Of a stretch of DNA of 64,000 nt, positions 55,741 to 64,000 are shown piece by piece (within the stretch, counting starts at the first letter, position 1; each line of letters opens with the position of its first letter). The notes below the pieces were generated by a model that worked only from the letters and a program-made list of their open reading frames with translations, made no database searches and was not told where the DNA came from. Where the stretch lies: NCBI RefSeq assembly GCF_900142195.1, contig NZ_FRAB01000005.1:186001-250000 (forward strand), written 5' to 3'. The position numbers and the translations under genes are program-made. This stretch comes from Paraburkholderia terricola. GTDB taxonomy: Bacteria; Pseudomonadota; Gammaproteobacteria; Burkholderiales; Burkholderiaceae.

Positions 55741-57135
55741 CTACTTGCCGATGCAGAACCGGCTGAAAATCACTCCCAGCAGGTCGTCAGAACTAAATTC
55801 ACCTGTGATCGAGTTCAACTGGTCCAGCGCGAGACGCAGCTCCTCGGCGAACAGATCGAGCGCTTGCGAGTTCTGATCGGCGTGCGCGGCCGCCGTCGCC
55901 AGATGCTCCGCGGCGGCGCGCAGCGCAATCAGATGCCGCTCGCGGGCGAGGTAGACGCTTTCCGCACCCGCTTGCCAGCCGGCGATTCGCAGCAGTTCGT
56001 CCCGCAGCAGCGCCACGCCGTCGCCCTGTTTCGCCGACAGACGCACCTCGCTGAGTTCGAGATCGGGATCGAGCGCGTTCACCGTCGGTGCGAGATCCGT
56101 CAGGTCGGTCTTGTTCAGCACGCGCACGACTGGCACGCCGCGCGGAAAGCGCTCGGCGATCGTCTCGTCTTCAGCGGTCATGCCGGTGCGCGCGTCGAGT
56201 AGATGCAGGACCACATCCGCGCGTTCGATCTCGCTCCAGGTGCGCGCGATGCCGATTTTCTCCACCTCGTCCTCGGTGTCGCGCAGGCCGGCGGTGTCGA
56301 TCACGTGCAGCGGGATGCCTTCGATCTGGATGGTTTGCGCGACCTTGTCGCGCGTCGTGCCGGCAATCGGCGTGACGATCGCCAACTCGGCGCCGGCGAG
56401 CGCGTTCAACAGCGACGACTTGCCGACGTTCGGCTGCCCCGCGAGCACCACCGACAGCCCCTCGCGCAGCAGCGCCCCTTGCCGCGCCTCGCTCAGCACG
56501 AGCGCAAGCCGCTCGCGTATGCGCGCGAGCTTGCCGCGGGCGTCGGCGGCTTCGAGGAAGTCGATTTCCTCTTCCGGGAAATCGAGCGTCGCTTCGACCA
56601 GCATGCGCAGCGTGATCACTTCTTCGACCAGCGCGTGGATGTCGCGCGAAAACGCGCCGTCGAGCGAGCGGCCCGCCGAGCGTGCGGCGGCTTCGGTGCT
56701 GGCCTCGATCAGATCGGCGACGGCTTCGGCTTGCGCCAGATCGAGCTTGTCGTTGAGGAAAGCGCGACGCGTGAATTCCCCCGGCTCCGCGAGACGCAGG
56801 CCGAACGCGCGGCCGGCGTCGATGCAACGCTGCAGCACCAGTTGCAGCACGACCGGACCACCGTGGCCTTGCAGTTCCAGCACGTGTTCGCCGGTGTACG
56901 AGTGCGGCGCCGGGAAGTACAACGCGATGCCGCGGTCAAGCACGTTGCCGGTGCCGTCGAGGAACGGCGCATAGCTTGCGTGGCGCGGCGCGAGTGTTTG
57001 ACCGGTGAGCGCCAGCATGAGCGGCTCGGCCGCCGCCTCTCCCGCGCGACCGAACGAAATCCGCACGACACCGATGCCGCCTCGTCCGGGCGCGGTGGCG
57101 ATGGCGATGATGGGATCGGAATCGGTGGTCAGCAT
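55741..57135 (-). CDS. mnmE: tRNA modification GTPase
   Basis: From ATG 57135 the 464-residue protein has the N-terminal folate-binding domain ([36 protein letters not shown]). The G domain has [31 protein letters not shown] and NKTD. The C-terminal FSRFCIGK tail carries the reactive Cys. With MnmG it adds the (carboxymethyl)aminomethyl group to U34 of tRNAs. The frame is open 66 bp further upstream. The 3' end TTCTGCATCGGCAAGTAG corresponds to the SGI1-type attB position. Confidence 0.97.
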   Translation of the reverse strand: MLTTDSDPIIAIATAPGRGGIGVVRISFGRAGEAAAEPLMLALTGQTLAPRHASYAPFLDGTGNVLDRGIALYFPAPHSYTGEHVLELQGHGGPVVLQLVLQRCIDAGRAFGLRLAEPGEFTRRAFLNDKLDLAQAEAVADLIEASTEAAARSAGRSLDGAFSRDIHALVEEVITLRMLVEATLDFPEEEIDFLEAADARGKLARIRERLALVLSEARQGALLREGLSVVLAGQPNVGKSSLLNALAGAELAIVTPIAGTTRDKVAQTIQIEGIPLHVIDTAGLRDTEDEVEKIGIARTWSEIERADVVLHLLDARTGMTAEDETIAERFPRGVPVVRVLNKTDLTDLAPTVNALDPDLELSEVRLSAKQGDGVALLRDELLRIAGWQAGAESVYLARERHLIALRAAAEHLATAAAHADQNSQALDLFAEELRLALDQLNSITGEFSSDDLLGVIFSRFCIGK

Positions 57136-57280
57136 GGAAAGAAAGGTGGCAAAAAACGGAGAGAAGGGAGGTGCGGGGTGCGTCGACACGGCGCGAGGCA
57201 TTGTAACGCGGACGCCTCCAGCGACTGCGGCGCTCCCCTGCCGGTCGGTGGCCCCTACCGTTCAATACCGGCGATTCAGA

Positions 57281-57444
57281 TTTATCTCATGCAAGCTAGG
57301 ATTGATACCGTGTTTCTTAGGAATAACCAGGCTTTGATAGGACAAGGAAGCGCGAGCAGGCCATATCAGACAAGGAAAAGACCAAAAAACCGCGATATGA
57401 CGAAAGGCTTTGTGGGAAGCGGCATGCAAGCTAAATTTATCTCA
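57281..57444. promoter_or_regulatory. Repeated motifs upstream of the XRE gene, possible operators
   Basis: TTTATCTCA occurs at 57281-57289 and 57436-57444. CATGCAAGCTA occurs at 57288-57298 and 57423-57433, with the order swapped in the second copy. Inverted forms such as CCTAAGCTTG at 57456-57465 follow. The repeats bracket the 374-bp gap between mnmE and the XRE gene and suit binding by the regulator. Confidence 0.5.
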
Positions 57445-57509
57445 AATACGAGAAACCTAAGCTTGTCTGGTTGTCAACTGGGCGCGCGCCGAATTGCACA
57501 ATCTCGCCC

Positions 57510-57929
57510 ATGCCGACCAACAAAGAAAAAGCCGCCTTCGCCAAGAGGTTGAAGGATCTTCTGGAGCCGCTGAAGATTCGCGGCGGGACCAAGCTTGCCC
57601 AGCAGTTTAACCTTCGCTATCACGGCGAGCGGCCGGTCACGCCGCAAACCGCGCATAAGTGGCTCACGGGTACGACGATCCCGAAGCCCGATAAGTTGCG
57701 GACCCTGGCCGAGTGGTTGAACGTCAAGGAGCATTGGCTTCATTACGGGCCGTCGCCCGGCATGAATGCGAAGCCGCTGGCGCGCGGCGAGAAATATCCG
57801 GTGACGCCCGAGACGATCGAACACGCCTCCAGACTCGTCTCAAAGGTCGTGTCGCTTAATCCAAAGGACCGCTTTCTGGTCGAGGAAATGATCGAGCGGC
57901 TGGCCGGCGAGGATCCTGACGAAGCGTAG
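57510..57929 (+). CDS. XRE-like helix-turn-helix regulator
   Basis: ATG 57510 gives 139 residues: MPTNKEKAAFAKRLKDLLEP, then a helix-turn-helix with TKLAQQFNLRYHGERPVTPQ and TAHKWLTGTTIPKPDKLRTL, then LAEWLNVKEHWLHYG. The C-terminal helices (HASRLVSKVVSLNPKDRFLV) probably dimerise. It resembles phage-type repressors, but no other phage genes are here except the integrase remnant 2 kb away. The upstream repeats may be its operators. An in-frame GTG at 57471 is less likely. Confidence 0.85.
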   Translation: MPTNKEKAAFAKRLKDLLEPLKIRGGTKLAQQFNLRYHGERPVTPQTAHKWLTGTTIPKPDKLRTLAEWLNVKEHWLHYGPSPGMNAKPLARGEKYPVTPETIEHASRLVSKVVSLNPKDRFLVEEMIERLAGEDPDEA

Positions 57930-57963
57930 CCGGCGCGTCGAGCGACTTGCCACGCTGCACCAA

Positions 57964-58003
57964 TAAAAAAAGCCGCCCGGTGCAAACCGGGCGGCTTTTT
58001 TTG
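57964..58003. terminator. Bidirectional terminator between the XRE gene and yidC
   Basis: AAAAAAAGCCGCCCGGT and ACCGGGCGGCTTTTTTT form a perfect stem with A and T flanks, between convergent gene ends. Confidence 0.93.
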
Positions 58004-58034
58004 CAACTGCTTTTCGTGTTTCGTCAGCCGACCA

Positions 58035-59705
58035 TCAGGCCGTTTTCGCCTTCGACTGTCCCATCATTCGCGTGATGTAGTACTGCTGGGCGATCGACAG
58101 TACGTTGTTCACCACGTAGTACAGCACCAGACCCGCCGGGAAGAAGAAGAACATGACCGAGAACGCGATCGGCATGAACATCATCATCTTGGCTTGCACC
58201 GGGTCCGGCGGCGTGGGGTTCAGCTTGGTCTGCAGGAACATCGAGACCGCCATCAGCACCGGCAGGATGAAGAACGGATCCTGTTGCGACAGATCGTGAA
58301 TCCACAGAATCCACGGCGCGCCACGCATTTCCACCGACGACAGCAACACCCAGTACAGCGAGATGAATACCGGAATCTGGATCACCACCGGCAGACACCC
58401 GCCGAACGGATTGACCTTCTCGGTCTTGTACAGCTCCATGAGCGCGGCGTTCATCTTTTGCGGATCGCCCTTGAAGCGTTCGCGCAGCGCCTGCATGCGC
58501 GGCGTGATCGCCTTCATGCGCGCCATCGACTTGTAGCTCGCAGCGGACAGCGGGAAAAACACGGCCTTGATCAGCACCGTGAGCAGCACGATCGCCCAGC
58601 CCCAGTTGCCGACATAACCGTGAATCTTCTCGAGCAGCCAGAAGAGCGGCTTCGCGATGATCGTCACGTAGCCGTAGTCCTTCACCAGTTCCAGGCCCGG
58701 CGCGATGCCCTCGAGCATGCGCTCTTCCTCGGGGCCGGCGAACAGGCGCGCGGAAACGTCGACCGTTTGACCCGGCGCGATGGCCGCCACCGGCTGCTGC
58801 ACGCCGACGCGATACAGCGCCGGATCGATCTTCTCGACGTAGATCTTGCGCTTCGCGCCTTGCTGCGGAAGCCACGCCGACGCGAAGTAGTGCTGCACCA
58901 TCGCGATCCAGCCGTTGTCGGCCGAGTCCGCGAAAGTCGCCTTGTTCTTGTCGATGTCGCTGAAGTCGATCTTCTGGAAGTGATGCTGCTCGGTGTAGAC
59001 AGCCGGTCCGATGAACGTATGCGAGAAGCGCGGCGTTTCCACCGGTTGATCGTCGCGCACCAGTTCCATATAGACCGACGGGCTCACCGGCGCCGTGCCG
59101 ACGTTCTGGATCTTCGTGTCGACGCCGATCACATAGCTGCCGCGCGTGAACGTGTAGGTCTTGATGACCTTCAATCCACCCTTGACCGGCGACTCGAAGC
59201 TGAGCTGGAACGACTTGGCGTCGCCCGTCAGGTCGTGCGGCTGATTCTGCAACGGCGTATAGACATCGTTATGGTTCGGGAAATCGCCGCCGAGCAGGCC
59301 CGTGCGCGCCAGGTACGTGTGATTCGCGGTGCGGTCGAACAGCGTGATGACCAGATCGGGCTGCTTGCCGTCGCCTTGCTTGACGAGCGACAGCTTCGAC
59401 AGCGTGCCGCCGCGGGTGTCGATTTCGCCGTTATAGACGTCGGTGCTGAATTTGATCAGTTGCGACTGCGTTGCCGCCGGCGCGTTGCCCGGCGCCGCTG
59501 CGTTCGTTGCTGCGTTGGTGGCCGGCAGATCGGCGGGCTGGGTTCCCGGCGTCGTGGTTCCTGGTGCGGCGCTACCGACGGTCTTGGTCGGCGTGGCACC
59601 CGGGAAGAACATCGACGGGCGTCCGTGGTCGCGTTGCCAGTTGTCGAACAGCATGACAGCTGACATGAAAAAGATGACCCATAGGACGGTGCGTTTGATA
59701 TCCAT
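58035..59705 (-). CDS. yidC: Membrane protein insertase
   Basis: The 556-residue protein has the N-terminal anchor [20 protein letters not shown] and a Pro/Ala/Thr-rich linker to about residue 80. The periplasmic P1 domain has [19 protein letters not shown]. The conserved insertase core starts near [20 protein letters not shown] with [20 protein letters not shown] and the last helices [20 protein letters not shown]. It inserts and folds inner-membrane proteins alone or with Sec. It lies in the rpmH-rnpA-yidD-yidC cluster. Confidence 0.97.
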   Translation of the reverse strand: MDIKRTVLWVIFFMSAVMLFDNWQRDHGRPSMFFPGATPTKTVGSAAPGTTTPGTQPADLPATNAATNAAAPGNAPAATQSQLIKFSTDVYNGEIDTRGGTLSKLSLVKQGDGKQPDLVITLFDRTANHTYLARTGLLGGDFPNHNDVYTPLQNQPHDLTGDAKSFQLSFESPVKGGLKVIKTYTFTRGSYVIGVDTKIQNVGTAPVSPSVYMELVRDDQPVETPRFSHTFIGPAVYTEQHHFQKIDFSDIDKNKATFADSADNGWIAMVQHYFASAWLPQQGAKRKIYVEKIDPALYRVGVQQPVAAIAPGQTVDVSARLFAGPEEERMLEGIAPGLELVKDYGYVTIIAKPLFWLLEKIHGYVGNWGWAIVLLTVLIKAVFFPLSAASYKSMARMKAITPRMQALRERFKGDPQKMNAALMELYKTEKVNPFGGCLPVVIQIPVFISLYWVLLSSVEMRGAPWILWIHDLSQQDPFFILPVLMAVSMFLQTKLNPTPPDPVQAKMMMFMPIAFSVMFFFFPAGLVLYYVVNNVLSIAQQYYITRMMGQSKAKTA

Positions 59706-59735
59706 GCGTTGTCTCAGTGTCGATGGAACGGCGCG

Positions 59736-59966
59736 TCAGCGCTTTTCAGAAGTGGGAGGCGGGACGAGATCGATGCCGCCCGCGGAAAACGGGTGGCAGC
59801 GGCAAATACGCCTGGCGGCGAGATAAGTCCCGCGCGCGGCGCCATGATACTGGATTGCTTCGCGCGCGTAATCAGAGCAGGAAGGGTAAAAACGGCACCG
59901 GTTGCCGAGCATGGGGCTGACGGCAACCTTGTAGAAACGCAATAAAGCGATGAGTACCGTTTGCAT
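59736..59966 (-). CDS. yidD: Membrane protein insertion efficiency factor
   Basis: From ATG 59966 the 76-residue protein begins [20 protein letters not shown]. It has the YidD signature [20 protein letters not shown] followed by [20 protein letters not shown]. An amphipathic N-terminal helix associates with the inner membrane. It sits between rnpA and yidC as in most bacteria. The longer upstream frame lacks homology. Confidence 0.95.
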   Translation of the reverse strand: MQTVLIALLRFYKVAVSPMLGNRCRFYPSCSDYAREAIQYHGAARGTYLAARRICRCHPFSAGGIDLVPPPTSEKR

Positions 59967-60051
59967 GACTGGTGCGGCCCGACGGCGCCGCGCAACGTGG
60001 AGTACCGGACGACGCCCTGCGATACGTGCAATACGGGCGGTCACTTGAGCG

Positions 60052-60537
60052 TCATTCCGTCTTGGGCGCTTCCGCGGGCGGCGCCTCGCGACGGACAATT
60101 TCGCGCGCCGCCTTATCGAGCAGCGCCTCGATCTCGCTGCGGCACAGCGCCTTCAACGGCGGCGACGAGGCGCTCGGCAAAGCCTTCTTGTCGAAGCGCG
60201 TATGCAAGCGCAGCAGCACATCCCAACCGCCGAATTCCGCGCGACGCAGCCGGAAGGCCTCACGCGCGATTCGGCGTACCAGATTACGCGTGGCCGCGCG
60301 CGGCGCATACTTCTTGCCGATGACGAGCCCCAAGCGAGCGTCTTTGCCGGTGGGCCGGCCGTACACCACGAAATGCGCAGTGCGGCGCCACGGGCGCAAA
60401 CGAAAAACGGATGAAAATTCATCCGTTTTCAGCAGCCTTGCGGCTTTGGGGAAGGCGGCTTGCGCTCGCAACGGAACCGAGCCCTGTTGCTGCGCTCCAG
60501 CCGCTCCCGCTTTACCGCGGGCTTCGCTTTCCGGCAC
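60052..60537 (-). CDS. rnpA: Ribonuclease P protein component
   Basis: The conserved part starts [20 protein letters not shown] and continues [20 protein letters not shown], then [16 protein letters not shown], the RNR-type signature for tRNA-leader binding. It is the protein cofactor of RNase P. The start is uncertain: no ATG lies between the rpmH stop and the conserved part. GTG 60537 gives 161 residues and TTG 60471 gives 139, closer to the family norm. It follows rpmH by 28 bp. Confidence 0.9.
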   Translation of the reverse strand: MPESEARGKAGAAGAQQQGSVPLRAQAAFPKAARLLKTDEFSSVFRLRPWRRTAHFVVYGRPTGKDARLGLVIGKKYAPRAATRNLVRRIAREAFRLRRAEFGGWDVLLRLHTRFDKKALPSASSPPLKALCRSEIEALLDKAAREIVRREAPPAEAPKTE

Positions 60538-60565
60538 AGAGGGAGCGCGCAATCCGCTCGCTGCC

Positions 60566-60700
60566 TTAGATGGCGAGGCGCTTGCGGCCCTTCGCGCGAC
60601 GTGCGTTGATGACCTTGCGGCCACCGGCGGTCTTCATGCGAACGCGAAAGCCGTGGGTGCGCTTGCGACGGGTAACGGAAGGTTGGTAAGTACGTTTCAT
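60566..60700 (-). CDS. rpmH: 50S ribosomal protein L34
   Basis: The 44-residue protein reads [20 protein letters not shown], then [20 protein letters not shown] and RLAI, identical in pattern to bacterial L34. It is highly basic and assembles in the large ribosomal subunit. It is the first gene of the rpmH-rnpA-yidD-yidC unit with a consensus-like promoter about 100 bp upstream, and it diverges from dnaA. Confidence 0.98.
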
Positions 60701-60792
60701 GTTGCTCTCACTTGATCGAAAAATAACCGCGCGATCATCGCTGAAAGCGCAATGGCCGGAGGTCTACAGAACTGGTTTTCGCGGAACCCGCT

Positions 60793-60821
60793 ATTTAAAC
60801 CCGTTTTCCGTTGGTCGTCAA
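60793..60821 (-). promoter_or_regulatory. Predicted rpmH promoter
   Basis: On the minus strand TTGACG (60821-60816) and TTAAAT (60798-60793) are separated by exactly 17 bp, a good sigma70 promoter driving rpmH-rnpA-yidD-yidC. Confidence 0.75.
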
Positions 60822-60876
60822 TAGTTTAGCCGGGCCCGGCCGCCGGCCGAGCGTGCTTCCCGAGATGATCGGTCCC

Positions 60877-60885
60877 TGTGGATAA
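60877..60885 (+). promoter_or_regulatory. DnaA box in the dnaA promoter region
   Basis: TGTGGATAA is a perfect DnaA box, 26 bp before a -10-like TAGAAT at 60911-60916. A single box here suits DnaA autoregulation. The GTATAC/GTTAACAA element seen at 10.4 and 13.5 kb is absent, so this gap is not the better origin candidate. Confidence 0.75.
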
Positions 60886-61084
60886 CTCCCTTTTGGCTCC
60901 GATTTGGCGTTAGAATCTCGCCTTACTTCCCAAAAATCCTGCACGCCGCTCCGGCCCGCTTGCCCCGCAAACCCTTGTGGCACAAGCGCCTGGAGCCATT
61001 GCGCCTGGCTGCTCAGGGCCTCGTTGCGTGCGCGCGACAGGGGCAGCGGCGAACCGCCGTGCACACCATAACGACAGCAACTCG

Positions 61085-62680
61085 ATGAACGATTTCTGGC
61101 AACACTGTTCCGCATTGCTGGAGCGCGAGCTCACGCCCCAGCAGTACGTGACGTGGATCAAACCGTTGGCCCCGGTCGCCTTCGACGCCGCTGCGCACAC
61201 GCTCAGCATCGCCGCGCCGAACCGCTTCAAGCTCGACTGGGTCAAGAGCCAGTTCTCCGGCCGCATCGCCGATATGGCCCGCGATTTCTGGCAGGCCCCC
61301 GTGGATGTTCAATTCGTGCTCGACCCGAAAGCCGGTATGCGCGCGCCGGCGGCAACGGCGCCGGCCCAGGCGCGTCCGTCTTCCGGGCCCGGTTCGATGG
61401 GCGGTGGCCAGCCGTCTGGCTCGAACGGCGGCGGGGTCGCCGTGGACGCGGCCGTCGGCGCGGTGCAAGTGGCGCACGCCGCGCGTGCCAACGGTGCGAT
61501 GGCTATGCATCATGCGAACGCCCGCGCGGCGGCTGACGATGCCGCCGACCTCGATCTTCCTGGCCTCGACGCGAACGAAGCGGCAGCCGCCCGCCGCACC
61601 TGGCGTCCGGGTCAAAGCGCGAGCTCGAACGGCAACGGCGATAACGACTCGATGTACGAGCGTTCGAAGCTCAACCCGGTGCTGACCTTCGACAACTTCG
61701 TGACGGGTAAAGCCAACCAGCTGGCGCGCGCCGCGGCGATTCAGGTCGCGGACAATCCGGGCATCTCGTACAACCCGCTGTTCCTGTACGGTGGCGTGGG
61801 TCTCGGCAAGACCCACCTGATCCACGCGATCGGCAACCAGCTTCTGATGGACAAGGCCGGCGCGCGGATTCGCTACATTCACGCGGAGCAGTATGTGTCC
61901 GATGTGGTGAAGGCGTACCAGCGCAAGGCGTTCGACGACTTCAAGCGCTACTACCACTCGCTCGACCTGCTGCTGATCGACGATATTCAGTTCTTCTCCG
62001 GCAAATCACGCACGCAGGAAGAGTTCTTCTACGCGTTCGAGGCGCTGGTGGCGAACAAGGCGCAGGTGATCATCACCAGCGACACGTATCCGAAGGAAAT
62101 TTCCGGCATCGACGACCGCCTGATCTCGCGCTTCGACTCCGGCCTCACGGTGGCGATCGAGCCGCCCGAACTGGAAATGCGCGTCGCGATCCTGATGCGC
62201 AAGGCGCAATCGGAATTCGTGAGCCTAAATGAAGACGTCGCGTTCTTCGTCGCCAAGCATTTGCGCTCGAACGTCCGCGAACTCGAGGGCGCGTTGCGCA
62301 AGATCCTCGCGTACTCGAAGTTCCACGGCCGTGAAATCACGATCGAACTGACGAAAGAAGCGCTGAAAGATCTGCTGACGGTGCAAAACCGGCAGATTTC
62401 GGTGGAAAACATCCAGAAGACCGTCGCCGACTTTTACAGCATCAAGGTCGCGGACATGTATTCGAAGAAGCGTCCGGCGAATATCGCGCGGCCGCGGCAG
62501 ATCGCCATGTATCTGGCGAAGGAGTTGACGCAGAAAAGTTTGCCGGAAATCGGCGAACTGTTCGGCGGGCGCGACCACACCACCGTTCTGCACGCGGTGC
62601 GCAAAATCGCCGACGAGCGCAGCAAGGACGCGCAACTGAACCACGAATTGCACGTACTGGAGCAGACCCTGAAGGGCTAG
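61085..62680 (+). CDS. dnaA: Chromosomal replication initiator
   Basis: From ATG 61085 the 531-residue protein has domain I ([32 protein letters not shown]). A long Gly/Ala/Ser-rich domain II spans about 90-185. The AAA+ domain has Walker [20 protein letters not shown] and Walker [13 protein letters not shown]. The DNA-binding domain IV has [21 protein letters not shown]. coli DnaA is 467 residues; the excess is in the linker. dnaN follows after 218 bp. Confidence 0.98.
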   Translation: MNDFWQHCSALLERELTPQQYVTWIKPLAPVAFDAAAHTLSIAAPNRFKLDWVKSQFSGRIADMARDFWQAPVDVQFVLDPKAGMRAPAATAPAQARPSSGPGSMGGGQPSGSNGGGVAVDAAVGAVQVAHAARANGAMAMHHANARAAADDAADLDLPGLDANEAAAARRTWRPGQSASSNGNGDNDSMYERSKLNPVLTFDNFVTGKANQLARAAAIQVADNPGISYNPLFLYGGVGLGKTHLIHAIGNQLLMDKAGARIRYIHAEQYVSDVVKAYQRKAFDDFKRYYHSLDLLLIDDIQFFSGKSRTQEEFFYAFEALVANKAQVIITSDTYPKEISGIDDRLISRFDSGLTVAIEPPELEMRVAILMRKAQSEFVSLNEDVAFFVAKHLRSNVRELEGALRKILAYSKFHGREITIELTKEALKDLLTVQNRQISVENIQKTVADFYSIKVADMYSKKRPANIARPRQIAMYLAKELTQKSLPEIGELFGGRDHTTVLHAVRKIADERSKDAQLNHELHVLEQTLKG

Positions 62681-62898
62681 GCGGCTCCATGGAAAAATCG
62701 ATCTGTTTATTTCGGAACTCGCCCCCATTTTAGGGAAGCGGTTCCGTTTTCAGGCACAATACAGGTTTAACCGCCCGGCGGCCGCGGGCGGATTTCACGC
62801 CGTGACGGGCGCTGCGTGGCGCCGGCGGGGGGCCGGGGCTGCGTGCCGGAAAACTGGTAAGCCAGGCGCGCAGGTCGTCATATCAACGAAGGAACTCT

Positions 62899-64000
62899 AT
62901 GCAACTGGTCAAGACCGAACGCGATAACCTCCTCAGGCCGCTGCAAACCGTGAGCGGCATCGTCGAACGCCGCCATACGTTGCCGATCCTCGCCAATTTG
63001 CTGATTACCAAGAACGGCCCGGACGTGTCGTTCCTGTCGACCGACCTCGAGTTGCAGATCACCACGCGCGCCGATTTCGGCGTGGGCGGCGATTCGGTCG
63101 CGACCACGGTGGCGGCAAGAAAGCTCCTCGACATCTTGCGCGCGATGCCTGACGGACAGGTCACGCTGACCCTGAACGACAAGCGCTTGACCGTGCAATC
63201 CGGCAAGAGCCGCTTTGCGCTGCAAACGCTCGCGGCCGATGAGTTCCCGACCGTCGCTCAGGCTAAAGACTACGGCGCGAACCTGGTGGTTCCCCAGAAA
63301 ACGTTCCGCCAGCTACTCGGCATGGTCCATTTTTCGATGGCCCAACAGGACATCCGCTACTACCTGAACGGCATGCTGCTGGTGGTGGACGGCGACCAGT
63401 TGATGGCGGTCGCAACCGACGGCCATCGCCTGGCGTTCTCGTCGATGAAGATCGAAGGCTCGTTCGCACGCCAGGAAGTGATCATTCCGCGTAAGACGAT
63501 TCTCGAATTGCAGCGCCTGCTGGAAGACATCGACGACACCCTGGAGATCGACATCGCGCCCACGCAGGTGAAATTCACCTTCGGCCAGGTCGAACTGGTG
63601 TCGAAGCTGGTGGAAGGCAAATTCCCCGACTTCCAGCGCGTGATTCCGAAGTCGCACAAGAATCAGTTCGTGATCGGCCGCGAAGAACTGCAGCGCTCGC
63701 TGCAACGCGCCGCGATTCTGACCTCGGACAAATTCAAGGGCGTGCGCTGCATCATCGAGCCGGGCCAGTTGAAGATCATGTCGACCAACGCCGATCAGGA
63801 AGAGGCGCAGGAAGAACTGGAAATCGCGTACGACGGCGACAGCGTCGATATCGGGTTCAACGTCACGTATCTGCTCGACGTGCTCGCGAACCTGAAGGTC
63901 GACATGTTGCAAGTGAGCCTGGGCGACGCCAGCTCCAGCGCGTTGATCACGATTCCCGAGAACGACGAATTCAAATACGTCGTGATGCCGATGCGCATCT
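62899..64000 (+). CDS. dnaN: DNA polymerase III beta sliding clamp (stop codon cut by window edge)
   Basis: ATG 62899, preceded by GAAGGAAC, begins MQLVKTERDNLLRPLQTVSG. Three clamp domains follow, with FLSTDLELQITTRADFGVGG and QQDIRYYLNGMLLVVDGDQL, and the reading ends YVVMPMRI at 63999. That is the normal C-terminus at 367 residues, and base 64000 is the first T of the stop. The protein is therefore complete although the CDS is formally partial. The clamp tethers Pol III to DNA. Confidence 0.98.
   Translation, partial: MQLVKTERDNLLRPLQTVSGIVERRHTLPILANLLITKNGPDVSFLSTDLELQITTRADFGVGGDSVATTVAARKLLDILRAMPDGQVTLTLNDKRLTVQSGKSRFALQTLAADEFPTVAQAKDYGANLVVPQKTFRQLLGMVHFSMAQQDIRYYLNGMLLVVDGDQLMAVATDGHRLAFSSMKIEGSFARQEVIIPRKTILELQRLLEDIDDTLEIDIAPTQVKFTFGQVELVSKLVEGKFPDFQRVIPKSHKNQFVIGREELQRSLQRAAILTSDKFKGVRCIIEPGQLKIMSTNADQEEAQEELEIAYDGDSVDIGFNVTYLLDVLANLKVDMLQVSLGDASSSALITIPENDEFKYVVMPMRI

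Noticed and set aside
60701..61084. rpmH-dnaA gap as the chromosomal origin
   Set aside because: It has only one perfect DnaA box and no AT-rich GTATAC/GTTAACAA element. The 10.2-13.8 kb units are far richer. It is better read as dnaA autoregulation. GC skew could overturn this.

Overview
The window is a high-GC chromosomal segment of a beta-proteobacterium. I read it as a Paraburkholderia or Burkholderia main chromosome near the replication origin. The basis is the syntenic block dnaN-dnaA-rpmH-rnpA-yidD-yidC-mnmE at 55.7-64.0 kb, a Burkholderia-type gspDEF-C-GHIJKLMN cluster, YbdK and GshA ligases together, and Burkholderiales-typical small families such as DUF3717. No tool was run. Calls rest on reading translations, motifs and spacing.

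Layout. 0-10 kb holds mixed metabolic and regulatory genes: a truncated mmsA diverging from a LysR gene, a CYTH protein, an Lrp/AsnC regulator beside phhB with no phhA, a two-component pair, a SET-domain protein with a lysine-rich tail, an old-yellow-enzyme oxidoreductase, a GATase-1 protein and a MarR regulator with four C-terminal cysteines. 10.0-13.8 kb holds two intergenic regions rich in DnaA boxes. They share one architecture in mirror image (GTATAC, then GTAGTAAYAGTTAACAA, then 14 nt, then TGTGGAYAA) and flank ybdK and a CPA2 antiporter. I think this is the chromosomal origin, about 47 kb from dnaA. 13.8-18.6 kb holds mnmC, an HU gene, a His-rich CobW GTPase and a lytic transglycosylase.

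19.0-31.5 kb is a complete type II secretion locus. gspC is short and on the opposite strand. A palindromic repeat of about 0.6 kb sits in frame inside the gspK leader. 31.6-40.6 kb holds an outer-membrane efflux factor, a lipoprotein, gshA, a coupled ada-alkA pair, a candidate 64-nt small RNA with two anti-Shine-Dalgarno motifs, a VOC protein, YaeQ and a sugar-type LysR regulator. 40.8-48 kb is a pentose or galactose operon: an aldehyde dehydrogenase homologue, AraFGH-like ABC importer and an arabinonate-type dehydratase. The dehydrogenase lacks its catalytic cysteine and asparagine.

48-57 kb holds small secreted and membrane proteins, a HIT protein, an Lrp regulator diverging from a stand-alone AceE-type dehydrogenase E1, and a tyrosine-recombinase remnant next to the mnmE 3' end. 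The window ends with an XRE regulator with repeated upstream motifs and the dnaA region. dnaN is complete but for two bases of its stop codon.

The most interesting signals are the mirror-image origin units, the repeat inside gspK, the anti-SD small RNA candidate, the dehydrogenase pseudoenzyme and the integrase remnant at mnmE.
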